In this document: positions 30,525-42,807 of the stretch, one piece after another | How the letters are laid out: each line of letters begins with the position of its first letter | Position numbering within the stretch: the stretch's first letter is position 1 | DNA from: Anaeramoeba ignava | Lineage: Eukaryota > Metamonada > Anaeramoebidae | Direction: 5' to 3' | NCBI GenBank assembly: GCA_028826165.1 | Contig: JAPDFW010000094.1 | Span: forward strand, 124,001-188,000 | DNA: 64,000 bases | Notes under the pieces: model-generated | What the model was told of the DNA's origin: nothing | The model's input: only the letters and a program-made list of their open reading frames with translations | Database searches by the model: none | Program-made: the position numbers and the translations under genes

Positions 30525-30690
30525 TTTTTCAACTTTTTGCTTTTTTCTTTTAAATTTTTTCTTTTAAATTTTTTTTTCCACTTTTTTCTTTCTTCATAAA
30601 AATTTTAATAAAATCTTTTTTTTTTTTAAATTTTTAAAATTCATTTTTTTTTTCTTTAATTTCTTTAATTTCTTTAATTTCTTATTAATT

Positions 30691-32832
30691 ATGGATATTA
30701 AAACTATTGCAATCGGTTCAGATCATGGAGGTTTTCCAATGAAAAGTGAAATTATTCCTTTTATTGAATCAATGAAAATTGAAGTTAAAGATGTTGGTTG
30801 TTTTAATACAGAAAGTGTAAAAACATTTTCATAATTAAATTTATAATTAAATTAAATTTATAATCAATAATTTTTCTTTTAAAAATAGTGTGATTATCCT
30901 GATTTTGCAGAAAAAGTTTGCAATTTAGTTGTATCAAAAGAAGTTGGTAAATTTGATCAACAAATTTATAAACAAAATTATAAACAAATTTATAAACAAA
31001 TTTATAATTAAATTTATAAACAAATTTATAAACAAATTTATAAACAAATTTATAAACAAATTTATAAACAAATTTATAAACAAATTTATAAACAAATTTA
31101 TAAACAAATTTATAATTAAATTTATAAATAAATTTATTCAAAATTTATTCAAAATTTATTCAAAATTTATAAACAAATTTATAAACAAATTTAACAACAA
31201 ATTTATAAACAAATTTATAAACAAATTTATATCTAAATTTATAAACAAATTTATAAACAAATTTATAAACAAATTTATAAACAAATTTATAAACAAATTT
31301 ATAAACAAATTTATAAACAAGTTTATAAACAAATTTATAAACAAATTTATAAACAAGTTTATAAACAAATTTATATCTAAATTTATAAACAAATTTATAA
31401 AAATTTATAAACAAATTTATATCTAAATTTATAAACAAATTTATAAAAATTTATAAACAAATTTATAAACAAATTTATCAACAAATTTATAAACAAATTT
31501 ATAAACAAATTTATAAACAAATTTATAAACAAATTTATAAACAAATTTATAAACAAATTTATAAACAAATTTATAAACAAATTTATATACAAATTTAACA
31601 ACAAATTTATAAACAAATTTATAAACAAATTTATATCTAAATTTATAAACAAATTTATAAACAAATTTATAAACAAATTTATAAACAAATTTATAAACAA
31701 ATTTATAAACAAATTTATAAACAAATTTATAAACAAGTTTATAAACAAATTTATAAACAAATTTATAAACAAGTTTATAAACAAATTTATAAACAAATTT
31801 ATAAACAAATTTATAAACAAATTTATAAACAAATTTATAAACAAATTTATAAACAAATTTATAAACAAATTTATAAACAAATTTATAAACAAATTTATAA
31901 ACAAATTTATAAACAAATTTATAAACAAATTTATAAACAAATTTATAAACAAATTTATAAACAAATTTATAAACAAATTTATAAACAAATTTATAAACAA
32001 ATTTATAAACAAATTTATAAACAAATTTATAAACAAATTTATAAACAAATTTATAAACAAATTTATAAACAAATTTATAAACAAATTTATAAACAAATTT
32101 ATAAACAAATTTATAAACAAATTTATAAACAAATTTATATCTAAATTTATAAACAAATTTATAAACAAATTTATAAACAAATTTATAAACAAATTTATAA
32201 ATAAATTTATAAACAAATTTATAAACAAATTTATATCTAAATTTATAAACAAAATTATATCTAAAATTATATCAAATTTATAAACAAATTTATAAGCAAA
32301 TTTATAAACAAATTAATATTAAAATTTATATTTAAATTTATATCTAAATTAATATTAAAATTTATATTTAAATTTATATCTAAAATTATATCTAAAATTA
32401 TATCAAAATTTATAAATAAAATTATATCTAAAATTATATCTAAAATTATATCAAAATTTATAATTAAAAAATTTGTTTAGATTTGGGAGTTTTAATTTGT
32501 TCAACTGGAACAGGAATGTCAATTGCTGCTAATAAAGTTAAAGGAATAAAATGTGCACTTGTTCATGATCATTTTACAGCTAAAATGTCAAGAAAAGTAA
32601 ATGTCAATTTTGATTTTTTGATTTTTTTCTTTAATCTTTAATTAAATTTTCATTTTTAAAAAAGCATAATGATGCTAATGTCGTTGCATTTGGAGGAAAA
32701 GTAATTGGAATTGAAGTTGCAAAAGAAATTATTGAAGCTTTTTTTACAAATTCTTTTGAAGGAGATCGTCATTCAAGAAGAGTTAATAAAATTAATCAAA
32801 TTGAAGAAAAACAAAAACAAAAACAAAATTAA
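30691..32832 (+). CDS. rpiB: Ribose-5-phosphate isomerase B (RpiB/LacAB family)
   Basis: Interconverts ribose-5-P and ribulose-5-P in the non-oxidative pentose phosphate pathway; cytosolic. Exons 30691-30816, 30889-30946, 32481-32596 and 32665-32832 give 155 residues, the normal RpiB size. Motifs: IAIGSDHGGFPMK at the N-terminus (phosphate and substrate loop), DYPDFAEKV, then GVLICSTGTGMSIAANKVKG carrying the catalytic Cys, GIKCALVHDHFTAKMSRKHN with the active-site His, and NVVAFGGKVIG. The C-terminus FEGDRHSRRVNKI also matches the family. RpiB is mainly bacterial and found patchily in protists, so an old lateral origin is plausible. Intron 2 is 1534 bp of a 12-nt repeat and splits the gene between the substrate and catalytic loops. 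Confidence 0.92.
30947..32480 (+). repeat. Minisatellite (TTTATAAACAAA)n filling rpiB intron 2
   Basis: About 120 copies of a 12-nt unit, nearly perfect over 31640-32130, with scattered TTTATATCTAAA and TTTATTCAAAA variants concentrated at both ends. Because 12 is divisible by 3 and the unit has no stop in several frames, long spurious ORFs of Phe-Ile-Asn-(Lys/Leu) appear on both strands. Confidence 0.92.
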
Positions 32833-33009
32833 CATTTACAAAATTAAAAAAACAAAAACAAAATTAAAATAAAAATTTTTTTCCTTTTTTTTAGAAATCA
32901 TTTTTTTCTTTTTTCCAATTTTAAAAAAAACAAAAAAGAGAAAGAGAATTGTTTTATTTTTTTTCTTTTAAGATAAAATTTTCAAAACATTTGACATTTA
33001 AATTACTTT

Positions 33010-36000
33010 ATGGGAGTTCCAAAATTTTATAGATGGTTAGTTGAAAGATATCCTTCAGTTGTTCAAAAATTAAAATCAGATAATATTCCAGTTTTTGGTA
33101 AACAATTTAATTTATAAAAAATTTATAAAAATTAAAAACAAAAATTTTTTTTTTATTTTTTTTTTAGATAATTTTTATCTTGATTTTAATGGTGTTATTC
33201 ATAATTGTACACATCCTGAACAATTTGAAAAAGATATTAATTATGTAAAACCTTTAGAAGAAATGGTTTCTGATATTTTTGAAGTTATTTCAATTTTATT
33301 CAATATTATTAAACCTAAAAAGCTTCTTTATATTGCAGTTGATGGTAATCAATTAATAAAATTAAAATTGAATTAAATTTAAAATTCATTTCAAAATTGA
33401 ATTAAAAAAAAAGGTGTCGCTCCTCGTGCTAAAATGAATCAACAACGTTCTCGTAGATTTTGTTCAGCAATGGCAGCTGAAAAAGCAATTCAAAATGCAA
33501 AATCAAAAGATCCACTGTTTCAACCACCAGAAAAATTTGATTCAAATTCAATCACACCAGGAACAAAATTTATGGTCACTTTAAACAAGCAATTAGAATA
33601 TTTCATCCAATACAAAATTAAACATGATTTATTATGGCAAAATATTGATATTGTTCTCAGTAGCCACCAAGTTCCAGGCGAAGGAGAACATAAAATCATG
33701 GAGTATATCCGAACACAAAAAGCAAATAACAAATTCGCTGCAGATGAAACACATTGCATTTATGGAAAGGATGCTGATCTTATCATGCTCACATTGGCAA
33801 CACACGAACCTCACTTTGCAATTTTGAGAGAAACTATTGATTTCGGTTCCTATTTCAGAAAATTCACAAAACCTCAAATACGCAAAGATCCTATTGAAAA
33901 TTTCGAACTTCTGCAAGTTGGTCTTTTGAGAGAATATTTATTCATGGACTTTTCAATTCCGCTTCAATCAACAATAGATTCATTTCCTGATTTCCGTAAA
34001 AGATTTGATTTCGAAAGAATTATTGATGATTTTGTGTTTGTTTGCTTCATTATCGGAAATGATTTTATTCCTCATCTTCCAATGTTCGATATTTATGAGG
34101 GTAGTCTCGATAAATTGATTGAACTTTATTCGAGATTTTTCTTAGAATTTGGATTTATTGTTGAAAGTGCCGAAATTAATATTGAAAATTTAGAGAAATT
34201 TTTAAATCAAGCATCGAAATTATTAGATAAAGAAATTTCTAAAAATGAAGAAAATAAAAAGAGATTGAGAGAAATTATTGAAAGCAAAAATAAAATTATT
34301 AATAGTGATGGAACTAAAAATGAAAATGAAAATGAAAATGAAAATGAAAAGAAAAAGAAAATAATGGAAATGAAAATGGAGATGGAGATGTTTTTGGTAT
34401 ATCAATTTTGAATAATCTTGAAAATCAACAAAACGATAATCAAAAAAAGCAAATCCCAGTAAAAAATCAAAACCAAAACCAAAACCAGGATTCATCTCCA
34501 CAAGTTATTCTTGATTCTTATTACACTCTTAAATTTGGAAATCAAGTCAAAGATCCTAATTTTAAAACCAAATTAATTCAATCATATCTTGAAGGATTAT
34601 CATGGGTTCTTCATTATTATTATAATGGATGTGCTTCTTGGAGTTGGTTTTATCCTTTCCATTATGCGCCCCTAATTTATGATCTTGTAAATTTGAAGGA
34701 TTATCACATAGAATTCAATACAGATTCACAACCAAACACACCATATGAACAACTTCTTATGGTTTTACCACCATTTTCATCGCCATGTCTTCCAGATTCA
34801 TATGCAGAATTAATGCTCGATACAACAAGTCCCATTTTTGGTTTTTATCCAAGAAAATTCCAAATTGATCCAAATGGAAAGAGAAATGAATGGGAATATG
34901 TTACTCTTCTTCCATTTGTTGATGAAAAAGAGGTTAAACACGCAATTAAATACACAAGAGCAAATACAAAATTAACGGAAGTTGAAAAAAAAGCAAATGA
35001 TTTAATGTCTGCTGTTGTTTTCAGATACAGTAATTCCTCCAAGATTGATCTTGTCGAATCACCTTTACCAATATACCCATCTCTTAGGAATGTTCCTTGT
35101 GTTGCTGTGAAACAGAAATTAAAGGGAAAATCAAAAGCTTCTTTTATACCAAAACTCCGAGAAGGAACCAAGGTTGGTCTCAACAATCCAAAGTTTTTTC
35201 CTAGTTTTGGGTTTATTCAAAATACTGGGAAACTAGAATTTGCTGGTGTTTATGTTACTGGAAGAAAAGCAAGAAAGATAAGTTTAATTGTTCATATTCA
35301 AAAAGAAGATGAGTTACAAAATGAAGATCTTTCAAAATTAATTGGTAATTTTCTTCAATTATTTAATTTAATTTAATTTATTAATTTATTTCATTCATTT
35401 CATAATAGATTCAAAATGTTTAGTTAATTATCCATTTTATCAACTTGGAGTAATTATCCAAATTCAGGATGAAAACCAAAATTTTACATCTAAAAATTAT
35501 CCCATTCAAGAAAATCAATATTTTTTTCAAAAATCGTGCCAAGGTCTCCGTGAATATTTAATTGAAAAAAAAGGAATTCATGTTGAAACTGATATTCATC
35601 ATATTGTCACAATTCAAACAGAAACAGGAATTTTTAAAGAACCATTACAATTAATTCAACTTGATCCTAAAATTATCCAAAAATTTGAAAAGAAAACACA
35701 AAGAATTATAAGAAAATTTAACAATTCCAAGTGTGTATTTTTAGGTTCAAATTATACATGTTACAAAGGAAGAGTTATTTCAAAAACATCAGATAATAAA
35801 TTCAATATTGAAATCAAAACAAAACCACGTTTTTTTCCTGATCTTCCTTATTATACAATGATGGAAATGGGATGGAAAAAGCCAGACATACTTGCAAGAC
35901 AACTTAGTCTTTCATATAATGTTTTTCAATTTATTACTGGGATGTTAAGAATAGGAGATCATAATTTTGGACTTCAACTTTGGAATCAAAAAGAAAAAAC

Positions 36001-37244
36001 ATTTAAACCTGGTTATTTCCGTGTTTCAACTCGATACGGTAACTAAATTTCAAAATGAATTTCAAAATGAATTTTAATTTTAATTTTCATTTTAATAAAA
36101 TTTAGATGATTGGGTTTGTAGTCCTGATACACAACAACTTGTTGATGATTATATGGTAAAATTTCCAGAACTTTTTATAGCTCTTAATAAAAACGGAACA
36201 AGACACAGATCATTGGGAACACTTTTTAAAGGAGTTAAAATTGAAAAACCAACAAAATATGCAGAAGAAGTTAAGAAATGGATTGAATCTCTTCGTTCAA
36301 CACAACTTGAAATGGAAATTGAAGGATATTTTACATGCCATTATTCATATTTACCCAAACTTGAAAATCAAATCCAAGAAAAATTAACAAAATATAAAGA
36401 AAATTTACGAATCGAAAAATTAAATCAAAATTTAAGTCAAAGTTTAAGTCAAAATTTAAATCCGAATGTTAAAAGAATCAACCAAGTTTCTTATGAATCA
36501 ATATTTATATTTTCTGATTTCCCAAGAATTCGGAAAATAATCCCAAAAGGTTTCCATTTTGGAGAAAGAGTTATGAATATAAGCTCTTCAGGTTCAGTTC
36601 CATTTGGCTTTGAAGGTGTTATTGTTGGAGTTAATTTAAAGAAAAGAACTGTTGATGTTTTATTTGATAAACAATTTCCAGGTGGTTCGCAATTAAATTT
36701 TTTATTATCTTCAAGAAGATTACAACAACTTAATTATTCAGATATTATTTTTATTCGTCAACCCAAATCAAATCAAAATAATGATTTTAAAAATTTAATT
36801 GAATTTTCAGAAAGTGAATCATCAGATTCAAGCGAAATTGAAACGAATCAAAATCAAAATCCATTTCCAAATCGAATTTTAACTCCAAATCATTTATTTG
36901 TTCAAAATCAATTTTTAAATCCAAATCCAAATCAAAATCAAAATCAAAATCAAAATCCATTTCCAAATCAAAATCCATTTCCAAATCAAAATCCATTTCC
37001 AAATCAAAATCCATTTCCAAATCGAATTTTATCACCAAATCAATTTTCAAATACATTTATAAATCAATTCCAATTTCAAAATCAAAATCAAAATCAAAAT
37101 CGATTCCAAATTCAAAATCAAAATCAATTTCAAAATAGAAAGAAAGTTAAAAAACAAAATCAAGATTTTCTTAAAATTTGGGAATTTTTTAAAATTCAAC
37201 ATCAATCAGAATTTGAAGCTACAATTACAATTACAGAAAAATAA
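33010..37244 (+). CDS. XRN1: 5'-3' exoribonuclease XRN1-type
   Basis: Degrades decapped 5'-monophosphate RNA in the cytoplasm. Exons 33010-33097, 33168-33344, 33414-35344, 35409-36038 and 36106-37244, about 1321 residues. N-terminus MGVPKFYRWLVERYPSV, then DNFYLDFNGVIHNC. Catalytic acidic motifs are present: HQVPGEGEHKIMEY, GKDADLIMLTLATHE and FIIGNDFIPHLP. After the GLSWVLHYYYNGCASWSWFY segment and the FGFYPRKF motif come XRN1-specific middle domains, including an SH3-like stretch (FHFGERVMNISSSGSVPFGFEG) near the C-terminus; the C-terminal tail is an NQNPFPNQNPFP repeat. The presence of the post-catalytic domains favours XRN1 over nuclear XRN2. Within exon 3, around 34345-34360, the Glu-Asn-Lys tract carries a net -1 frame break; adding one A restores ENNGNENGDGDVFG. 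No GT-AG intron fits there. Confidence 0.88.
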
Positions 37245-37353
37245 AACAAAATTCTTTTCTTTTCTTTTCTTTTCTATTCTTTTCAAATAAAATTTTTTTT
37301 CATTTTCATTTTTAAAAAAATTCATTTTTTTTCTTTTATTTTCTTTTTTTAAA

Positions 37354-40300
37354 ATGTTTTCTCAAAATCTTTTAAGTCCTGATGAAATTTTTCAACATGA
37401 TACAATTGGAATTTCTCTTCCAGAAAATAATAATTTAATTGAATTAGATGATCAAAATAATCCATTAAATCCAATAGAAAAAGACAAGAAAATTCAAGAT
37501 CAATTTAATGAAGTTCTTGAACTTAATAATAAATTTCGAGAAATTTTAGAAGAAAAAATTGAAGAAATTTCCAAAAATATTCAATTATTACAAACACAAC
37601 AAGTTTGGAATTGAATTTAAAATTAAATTTAAAAATCAATTTAAAATTTAAAATTCAATTTAAAATTTAAAAATTTAAAAATAAAAAGGAAACTCTTAAT
37701 GTTTATTCAAGAAAACAAAAATTCAATAATAAAGAACCTTTTCCAAATAACTTAACCGAAAGTGAAGAATTAATTTCTGATTACGATCACATGACAAAAT
37801 GGAGTCCAGTTAGAACATCTTTTGTTGATCGATCAGGAATTCAACCGCCAGATAATGAAGATAAAAAGATGTTAAAAAAATACCTTTTAAAAAGACATCC
37901 AAAATTTACACTTTGTAAAAAATGGTCAAATAATGAAGATTATCAATTAACGGAAATTGTTAAAGAACAAATACTTTTAAATTTAGCAACAAATTTATTA
38001 AAAGAATGGAATGAAAAAGATTATAAAAAAGCAATTTTAATTGAGAAATCATTTATGGAATTAAAAAATCAACCTGATGAATTAATTTTCTCAAATACAA
38101 AAGAAATTGATTGGGATTTAGTCTCAAAATATGTTGTAAATAGAACTCCTGAATCATGTATGCTGCATTGGCATCATGTTTTAAGTCCTTTGATCTGTCA
38201 TGATAAATGGACTCAACATGAACTTGATTCTTTATCTGAAATTGCTAATAGACATAATGCTAGAAATTGGATTATGATTTCTCAAGAACAATATGAATCT
38301 ACTCATATTAGGAGAACTGTTTCTCAATGTTTTACTGTTTATCAAAGATATTTGGCTTCAAAATTTCAAAGATTTCCTTGGACTCAAGAAGAAGATGAAT
38401 TATTAATTAGACTTTATAATAAATTTCCTAAAAGATGGACTAAAAGTATCATTTAAATCAAATATTTAAATCAAAATTAAATCAAAATTAAATCAAATAT
38501 AAATTAAATCAAATTAAATTTAAAATTAAATTTAAATCAAAATTAAATCAAAATTAAATCAAATATAAATCAAATTTAAATCAAATTTAAATCAAATTTA
38601 AATCAAAATTAAATCAAATTTAAATCAAATTTAAATCAAAATTAAATCAAATTTAATCAAATTCAAATCAAAAATTAAATCAAATTTAAATCAAAATTAA
38701 ATCAAATTTAAATCAAATTTAAATCAAATTTAAATCAAATCAAAATTAAATCAAATTTAAATCAAATTAAATCAAATTAAATCAAATTTAAATCAAATTT
38801 AAATCAAATTTAAATCAAATTTTAAATCAAAATTAAATCAAATTTTAAATCAAATCAAAATTAAATCAAAATTTAAATCAAAATTAAATTTAAATCAAAA
38901 TTAAATCAAAATTAAATCAAATTTAAATCAAATTTAAATCAAATTTAAATCAAAATTAAATCAAATTTAAATCAAATTTAAATCAAATCAAAATTAAATC
39001 AAAATTAAATCAAATTTAAATCAAATTTAAATCAAAATTAAATCAAATTTAAATCAAATTTAAAATTAAATCAAATTTAAATCAAATTTAAATCAAAATT
39101 AAATCAAAATTAAATCAAAATTAAATCAAAATTAAATCAAAATTAAATCAAATTTAAATCAAATTTAAATCAAAATCAAATTAAATCAAAATTAAATCAA
39201 ATTTAAATCAAAATTAAATCAAAATTAAATCAAATTTAAATCAAATTTAAATCAAATTTAAATCAAATTTAAATTAAATCAAATTTAAATCAAATTTAAA
39301 TCAAAATTAAATCAAATTTAAATCAAAATATAAATCAAATCTAAATCAAAATTAAATCAAAATTAAATCAAATTTAAATCAAATTTAAATCAAATTTAAA
39401 TCAAAATTAAATCAAATTTAAATCAAATTTAAATCAAAATTAAATCAAATTTAAATCAAATTTAAATCAAATTTAAATTAAATTTAAATCAAATATAAAT
39501 CAAATTTAAATCAAAATTAAATCAAAATTAAATCAAAATTAAATCAAAATTAAATCAAAATTAAATCAAATTTAAATCAAATTTAAATTTAAATCAAATT
39601 TAAATCAAATTTAAATCAAATTTAAATCAAATTTAAATCAAATTTAAATCAAATTTAAATCAAATTTAAATCAAAATTAAATCAAATTTAAATCAAATTT
39701 AAATCAAAATTAAATCAAAATTTAAATCAAATTTAAATCAAATTTAAATCAAATTTAAATCAAATTTAAATCAAAATTAAATCAAATTTAAATCAAAATT
39801 AAATCAAAATTAAATCAAATCAAAATTAAATCAAAATTAAATCAAAATTAAATCAAATTTAAATCAAATTTAAATCAAAATTAAATCAAAATTAAATTAA
39901 ATCAAAATTAAATTAAATCAAATTTAAATTAAATCAAATTTAAATCAAAATTAAATCAAAATTAAATCAAATTTAAATCAAAATTAAATCAAATTTAAAT
40001 CAAATTTAAATCAAATTAAATCAAATTTAAATCAAATTTAAATCAAAATTTAAATCAAATTTAAATCAAATTTAAATCAAATTTAAATCAAATTTAAATC
40101 AAATTTAAATCAAATTTAAATCAAATTTAAATCAAAATTTAAATCAAATTTAAATCAAATTTAAATCAAAATTAAATCAAATTTAAATCAAATTTAAATC
40201 AAATTTAAATCAAATTTAAATCAAAATTAAATCAAATTTAAATCAAAATTAAATCAAAATTAAATCAAATTTAAATCAAATTTAAATCAAATTTAAATCA

Positions 40301-41398
40301 AAATTAAATCAAAATTAAATCAAAATTAAATTAAATTTAAATCAAAATAAAATCAAATTTAAATCAAATTTAAATCAAAATTTAAATCAAAATTAAATCA
40401 AAATTTAAATCAAAATTAAATCAAATTTAAATCAAAATTAAATCAAAATTTAAATCAAAATTAAATCAAAATTAAATCAAATTTAAATCAAATTTAAATC
40501 AAATTTAAATCAAAATTAAATCAAATTTTAAAATTTTAAAATTAAATCAAAATTAAATCAAAATTAAATCAAAATTAAATCAAATTTAAATCAAATTTAA
40601 ATCAAATTTAAATCAAATTTAAATCAAAATTAAATCAAAATTAAATCAAAATTAAATCAAAATTAAATCAAAATTAAATTAAAATTAAATTTAGTTGCTG
40701 AATTTATCCCAAATCGAAATGCTCAACAATGTTTACATCGATATGGAAAAAGAATTTCACCAACTATTAAAAAGAAACAGAAATGGACATTTGAAGAAGA
40801 TTCAGTAATTTCCAAAAATAAAAAATTCTCAATTTTTTTTTCTCATTTGGATTATCCAATATTTTATTTGAAATAGAAACTTGTTCTTGCAATGAAAATT
40901 TATGGAAAAAATTGGGCTTTAATTACAAAACATTTGCCAGGAAGATCGGATCTTCAATGCAGAGAAAGATTCACATTAGTTCTTAATCCAACAATAAAAA
41001 AAGGCAAATGGGAAATGAAGGAATTAGAACTATTTATTGAAGGAGTAAAAAAATATCATCCTCCAAATTGGTCAAAAATATCAACAATAGTTAAAAGTAG
41101 ATCAAATAAAGATTGTAGAAGTAAATGGGTTCATATGGAAGCTCATCCTGAAAAATTCCCAATTCAAATTATTTCTCAACTTTCTGAATTTTCAGAAAAT
41201 ATCAAAAAATTTCTTAATGAACAAAATGATGAAAAAAAAGAAGAAAAAGAAAATGATGAAAAAGAAAAAAATTCATTAAAAAGAAGAAAGAAAAATCAAA
41301 ATAAATCAAATAAATCAAATAAAAAGAAATCAAATAAAAAGAAATCAAAAAAAAAGAAATCAAATAAAAAAAAGCAAAAACAAAATAAGGAAAAATGA
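37354..41398 (+). CDS. SNAPC4: SNAPc Myb-repeat subunit (SNAPC4/SNAP190-like)
   Basis: DNA-binding subunit of the snRNA-activating complex that recognises the PSE of snRNA genes. Exons 37354-37602, 37689-38445, 40695-40804 and 40877-41398 give 545 residues. The N-terminus is acidic. Tandem Myb/SANT repeats follow: IDWDLVSKYVVNRTPESCMLHWHHVL, KWTQHELDSLSEIANRHNARNW...SQCFTVYQRYL, PWTQEEDELLIRLYNKFPKRWTKIAEFIPNRNAQQC, KWTFEED...LAMKIYGKNWALITKHLPGRSDLQCRERF and KGKWEMKELELFIEGVKKYHPPNWSKI. Four to five successive repeats with a leading half-repeat is the SNAPC4 arrangement; R2R3-type Myb proteins have fewer. The tail is Lys-rich and probably nuclear. Intron 2 (2249 bp of repeat) cuts the third repeat between TK and I. 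A U4 gene lies 31 kb upstream in the same window. Confidence 0.82.
38446..40694 (+). repeat. AAATCAAATTTAAATCAAAATT array filling SNAPC4 intron 2
   Basis: 2.2 kb built of two interchangeable words, AAATCAAATTT (11 nt) and AAATCAAAATT (11 nt), in irregular order, ending at TTTAG. It is stop-rich in all frames and has no nested gene. Confidence 0.9.
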
Positions 41399-41505
41399 AA
41401 AAAATTGAAAAAAAAAAATTGAAAAAAAATGAATTTATTTTTTTCTTTCCTTTTTTTAAATTTTTTAAATAAAATTGATTTTATAAATTTTTGAATTGAA
41501 AAAAA

Positions 41506-42807
41506 ATGTCAGAAGAAACAAATTTATTAATAAATCAACCATTAGAAGAAATTCCAAAGAAGGAAGAAGAACCAGTAAAAAAAGGATCAACGGTTCTTCA
41601 AACAAGATTACATTCACTTGATGTATTTCGAGGAATCACAATGTTTTTTATGATAATGGTTGATGATATGGGAGATTTTGATTATGTATATTGGACATTC
41701 AATCACAGCGAATGGAACGGATGCACACCAGCAGATGTAGTGTTTCCAGCATTCATTTTTATAGTTGGAGTAGCAATTCCCTTTGCGTTAACTCGAACTT
41801 TGCAAAAATCTCATCGATGGTTCGAATTGCGAAAAAATATTCGGAACAAAATTTTTCTTAAGATTTCAAGAAGAGCCGTTTTACTTTGGGTCATTGGACT
41901 TTTTCTTAATATCACAGCAAATCTTTACAAATTTAAAAAATGGCGAATTATGGGAATTTTGCAAAGAATCGGAACAGTTTATTTTTTTCTTGCTTTTTCT
42001 TTTGTTTTGTTCAATGGTTTTTGGCTAGTTCAATTAATTGTTGTTTCTGTTTTTGCCCTCATTTATGTTGTTGTTATGTATTCTTACAAAGTTCCTGGTT
42101 GTGATAAAGGAAGTGCTTTTACCGACTATTGCAATCCAAGTGGATATTTTGATCGCCAAGTTCTCACAAGACATCATATGATTTATCCGACTGATCCTGA
42201 GGGTCTTTTTTCCACGTTTTCTGCCTCAATTAACCTTTTTTTTGGATTGAGTTGCGGTCTTATTATTCTTCTATATTTTCGCGATAAAAAAAATACACTT
42301 CGTTATAATTCCCTAATTCTCAAAAGGCTAATTTTTGGATCAAAATTTTTCATAGCTTATCCTCGTTTGTATAAGATTTTTCTTTTGTCAATTCCTGGTT
42401 TTATTGGGCTTTTTTTGGGACTTATTTTGAAAATTTGGATTCCTTGGAATAAATCAATTTGGAGTTTGTCTTTTGCTTTTTTCACTTCTGGAATTTCAGG
42501 TTTGCTGCTTGTTTTCCTTCATATCGTTGTTGATTTGAACCGTTATGGAAGGCCTATTTTGAAAATTTTTGAGTGGATGGGAACTAATCCATTGGTTGTT
42601 TTTGTGTTGATGGTTTTGCTTGAAATTCTTCTTCTTCGTGCAAATGTTGGAAATGTTCAATTATGGCATTATATTTATATTCATGGTTATAATTCTTGGA
42701 TTTCTAATAAGAAATTTGCTTCTTTTGTTTTTGCTTTTTGTCATTTTATTTTGTGGGATTTAGTTTCTTTTATTCTTTATCGAAAAAGGATTTTTATCAA
42801 ACTATAA
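41506..42807 (+). CDS. HGSNAT-like multi-pass membrane acyltransferase
   Basis: Single exon, 433 residues. In animals HGSNAT transfers acetyl groups across the lysosomal membrane to terminal glucosamine of heparan sulfate; bacterial relatives (NagX/DUF5009 type) are also known. The opening hydrophilic tail contains a possible dileucine signal (EETNLLIN). TM1 is RLHSLDVFRGITMFFMIMVDD, then FNHSEWNGCTPADVVFPAFIFIVGVAI, which is the family signature. Other family features: RIMGILQRIGTVYF, and YPTDPEGLFSTFSASINLFFG, parallel to the DPEG...ST motif of HGSNAT. About ten hydrophobic segments are visible. Codon choice is richer in G/C at the 5' end than in its neighbours, and there is no intron, so a lateral origin is possible but unproven. 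The substrate in this organism is unknown. Confidence 0.82.
   Translation: MSEETNLLINQPLEEIPKKEEEPVKKGSTVLQTRLHSLDVFRGITMFFMIMVDDMGDFDYVYWTFNHSEWNGCTPADVVFPAFIFIVGVAIPFALTRTLQKSHRWFELRKNIRNKIFLKISRRAVLLWVIGLFLNITANLYKFKKWRIMGILQRIGTVYFFLAFSFVLFNGFWLVQLIVVSVFALIYVVVMYSYKVPGCDKGSAFTDYCNPSGYFDRQVLTRHHMIYPTDPEGLFSTFSASINLFFGLSCGLIILLYFRDKKNTLRYNSLILKRLIFGSKFFIAYPRLYKIFLLSIPGFIGLFLGLILKIWIPWNKSIWSLSFAFFTSGISGLLLVFLHIVVDLNRYGRPILKIFEWMGTNPLVVFVLMVLLEILLLRANVGNVQLWHYIYIHGYNSWISNKKFASFVFAFCHFILWDLVSFILYRKRIFIKL

Noticed and set aside
31395..32252. 285-codon minus-strand ORF of Phe-Ile-Asn-Leu repeats, and the similar plus-strand ORF at 30929-31426
   Set aside because: They lie wholly inside the 12-nt repeat of rpiB intron 2; the open frame follows from the unit length being a multiple of three.
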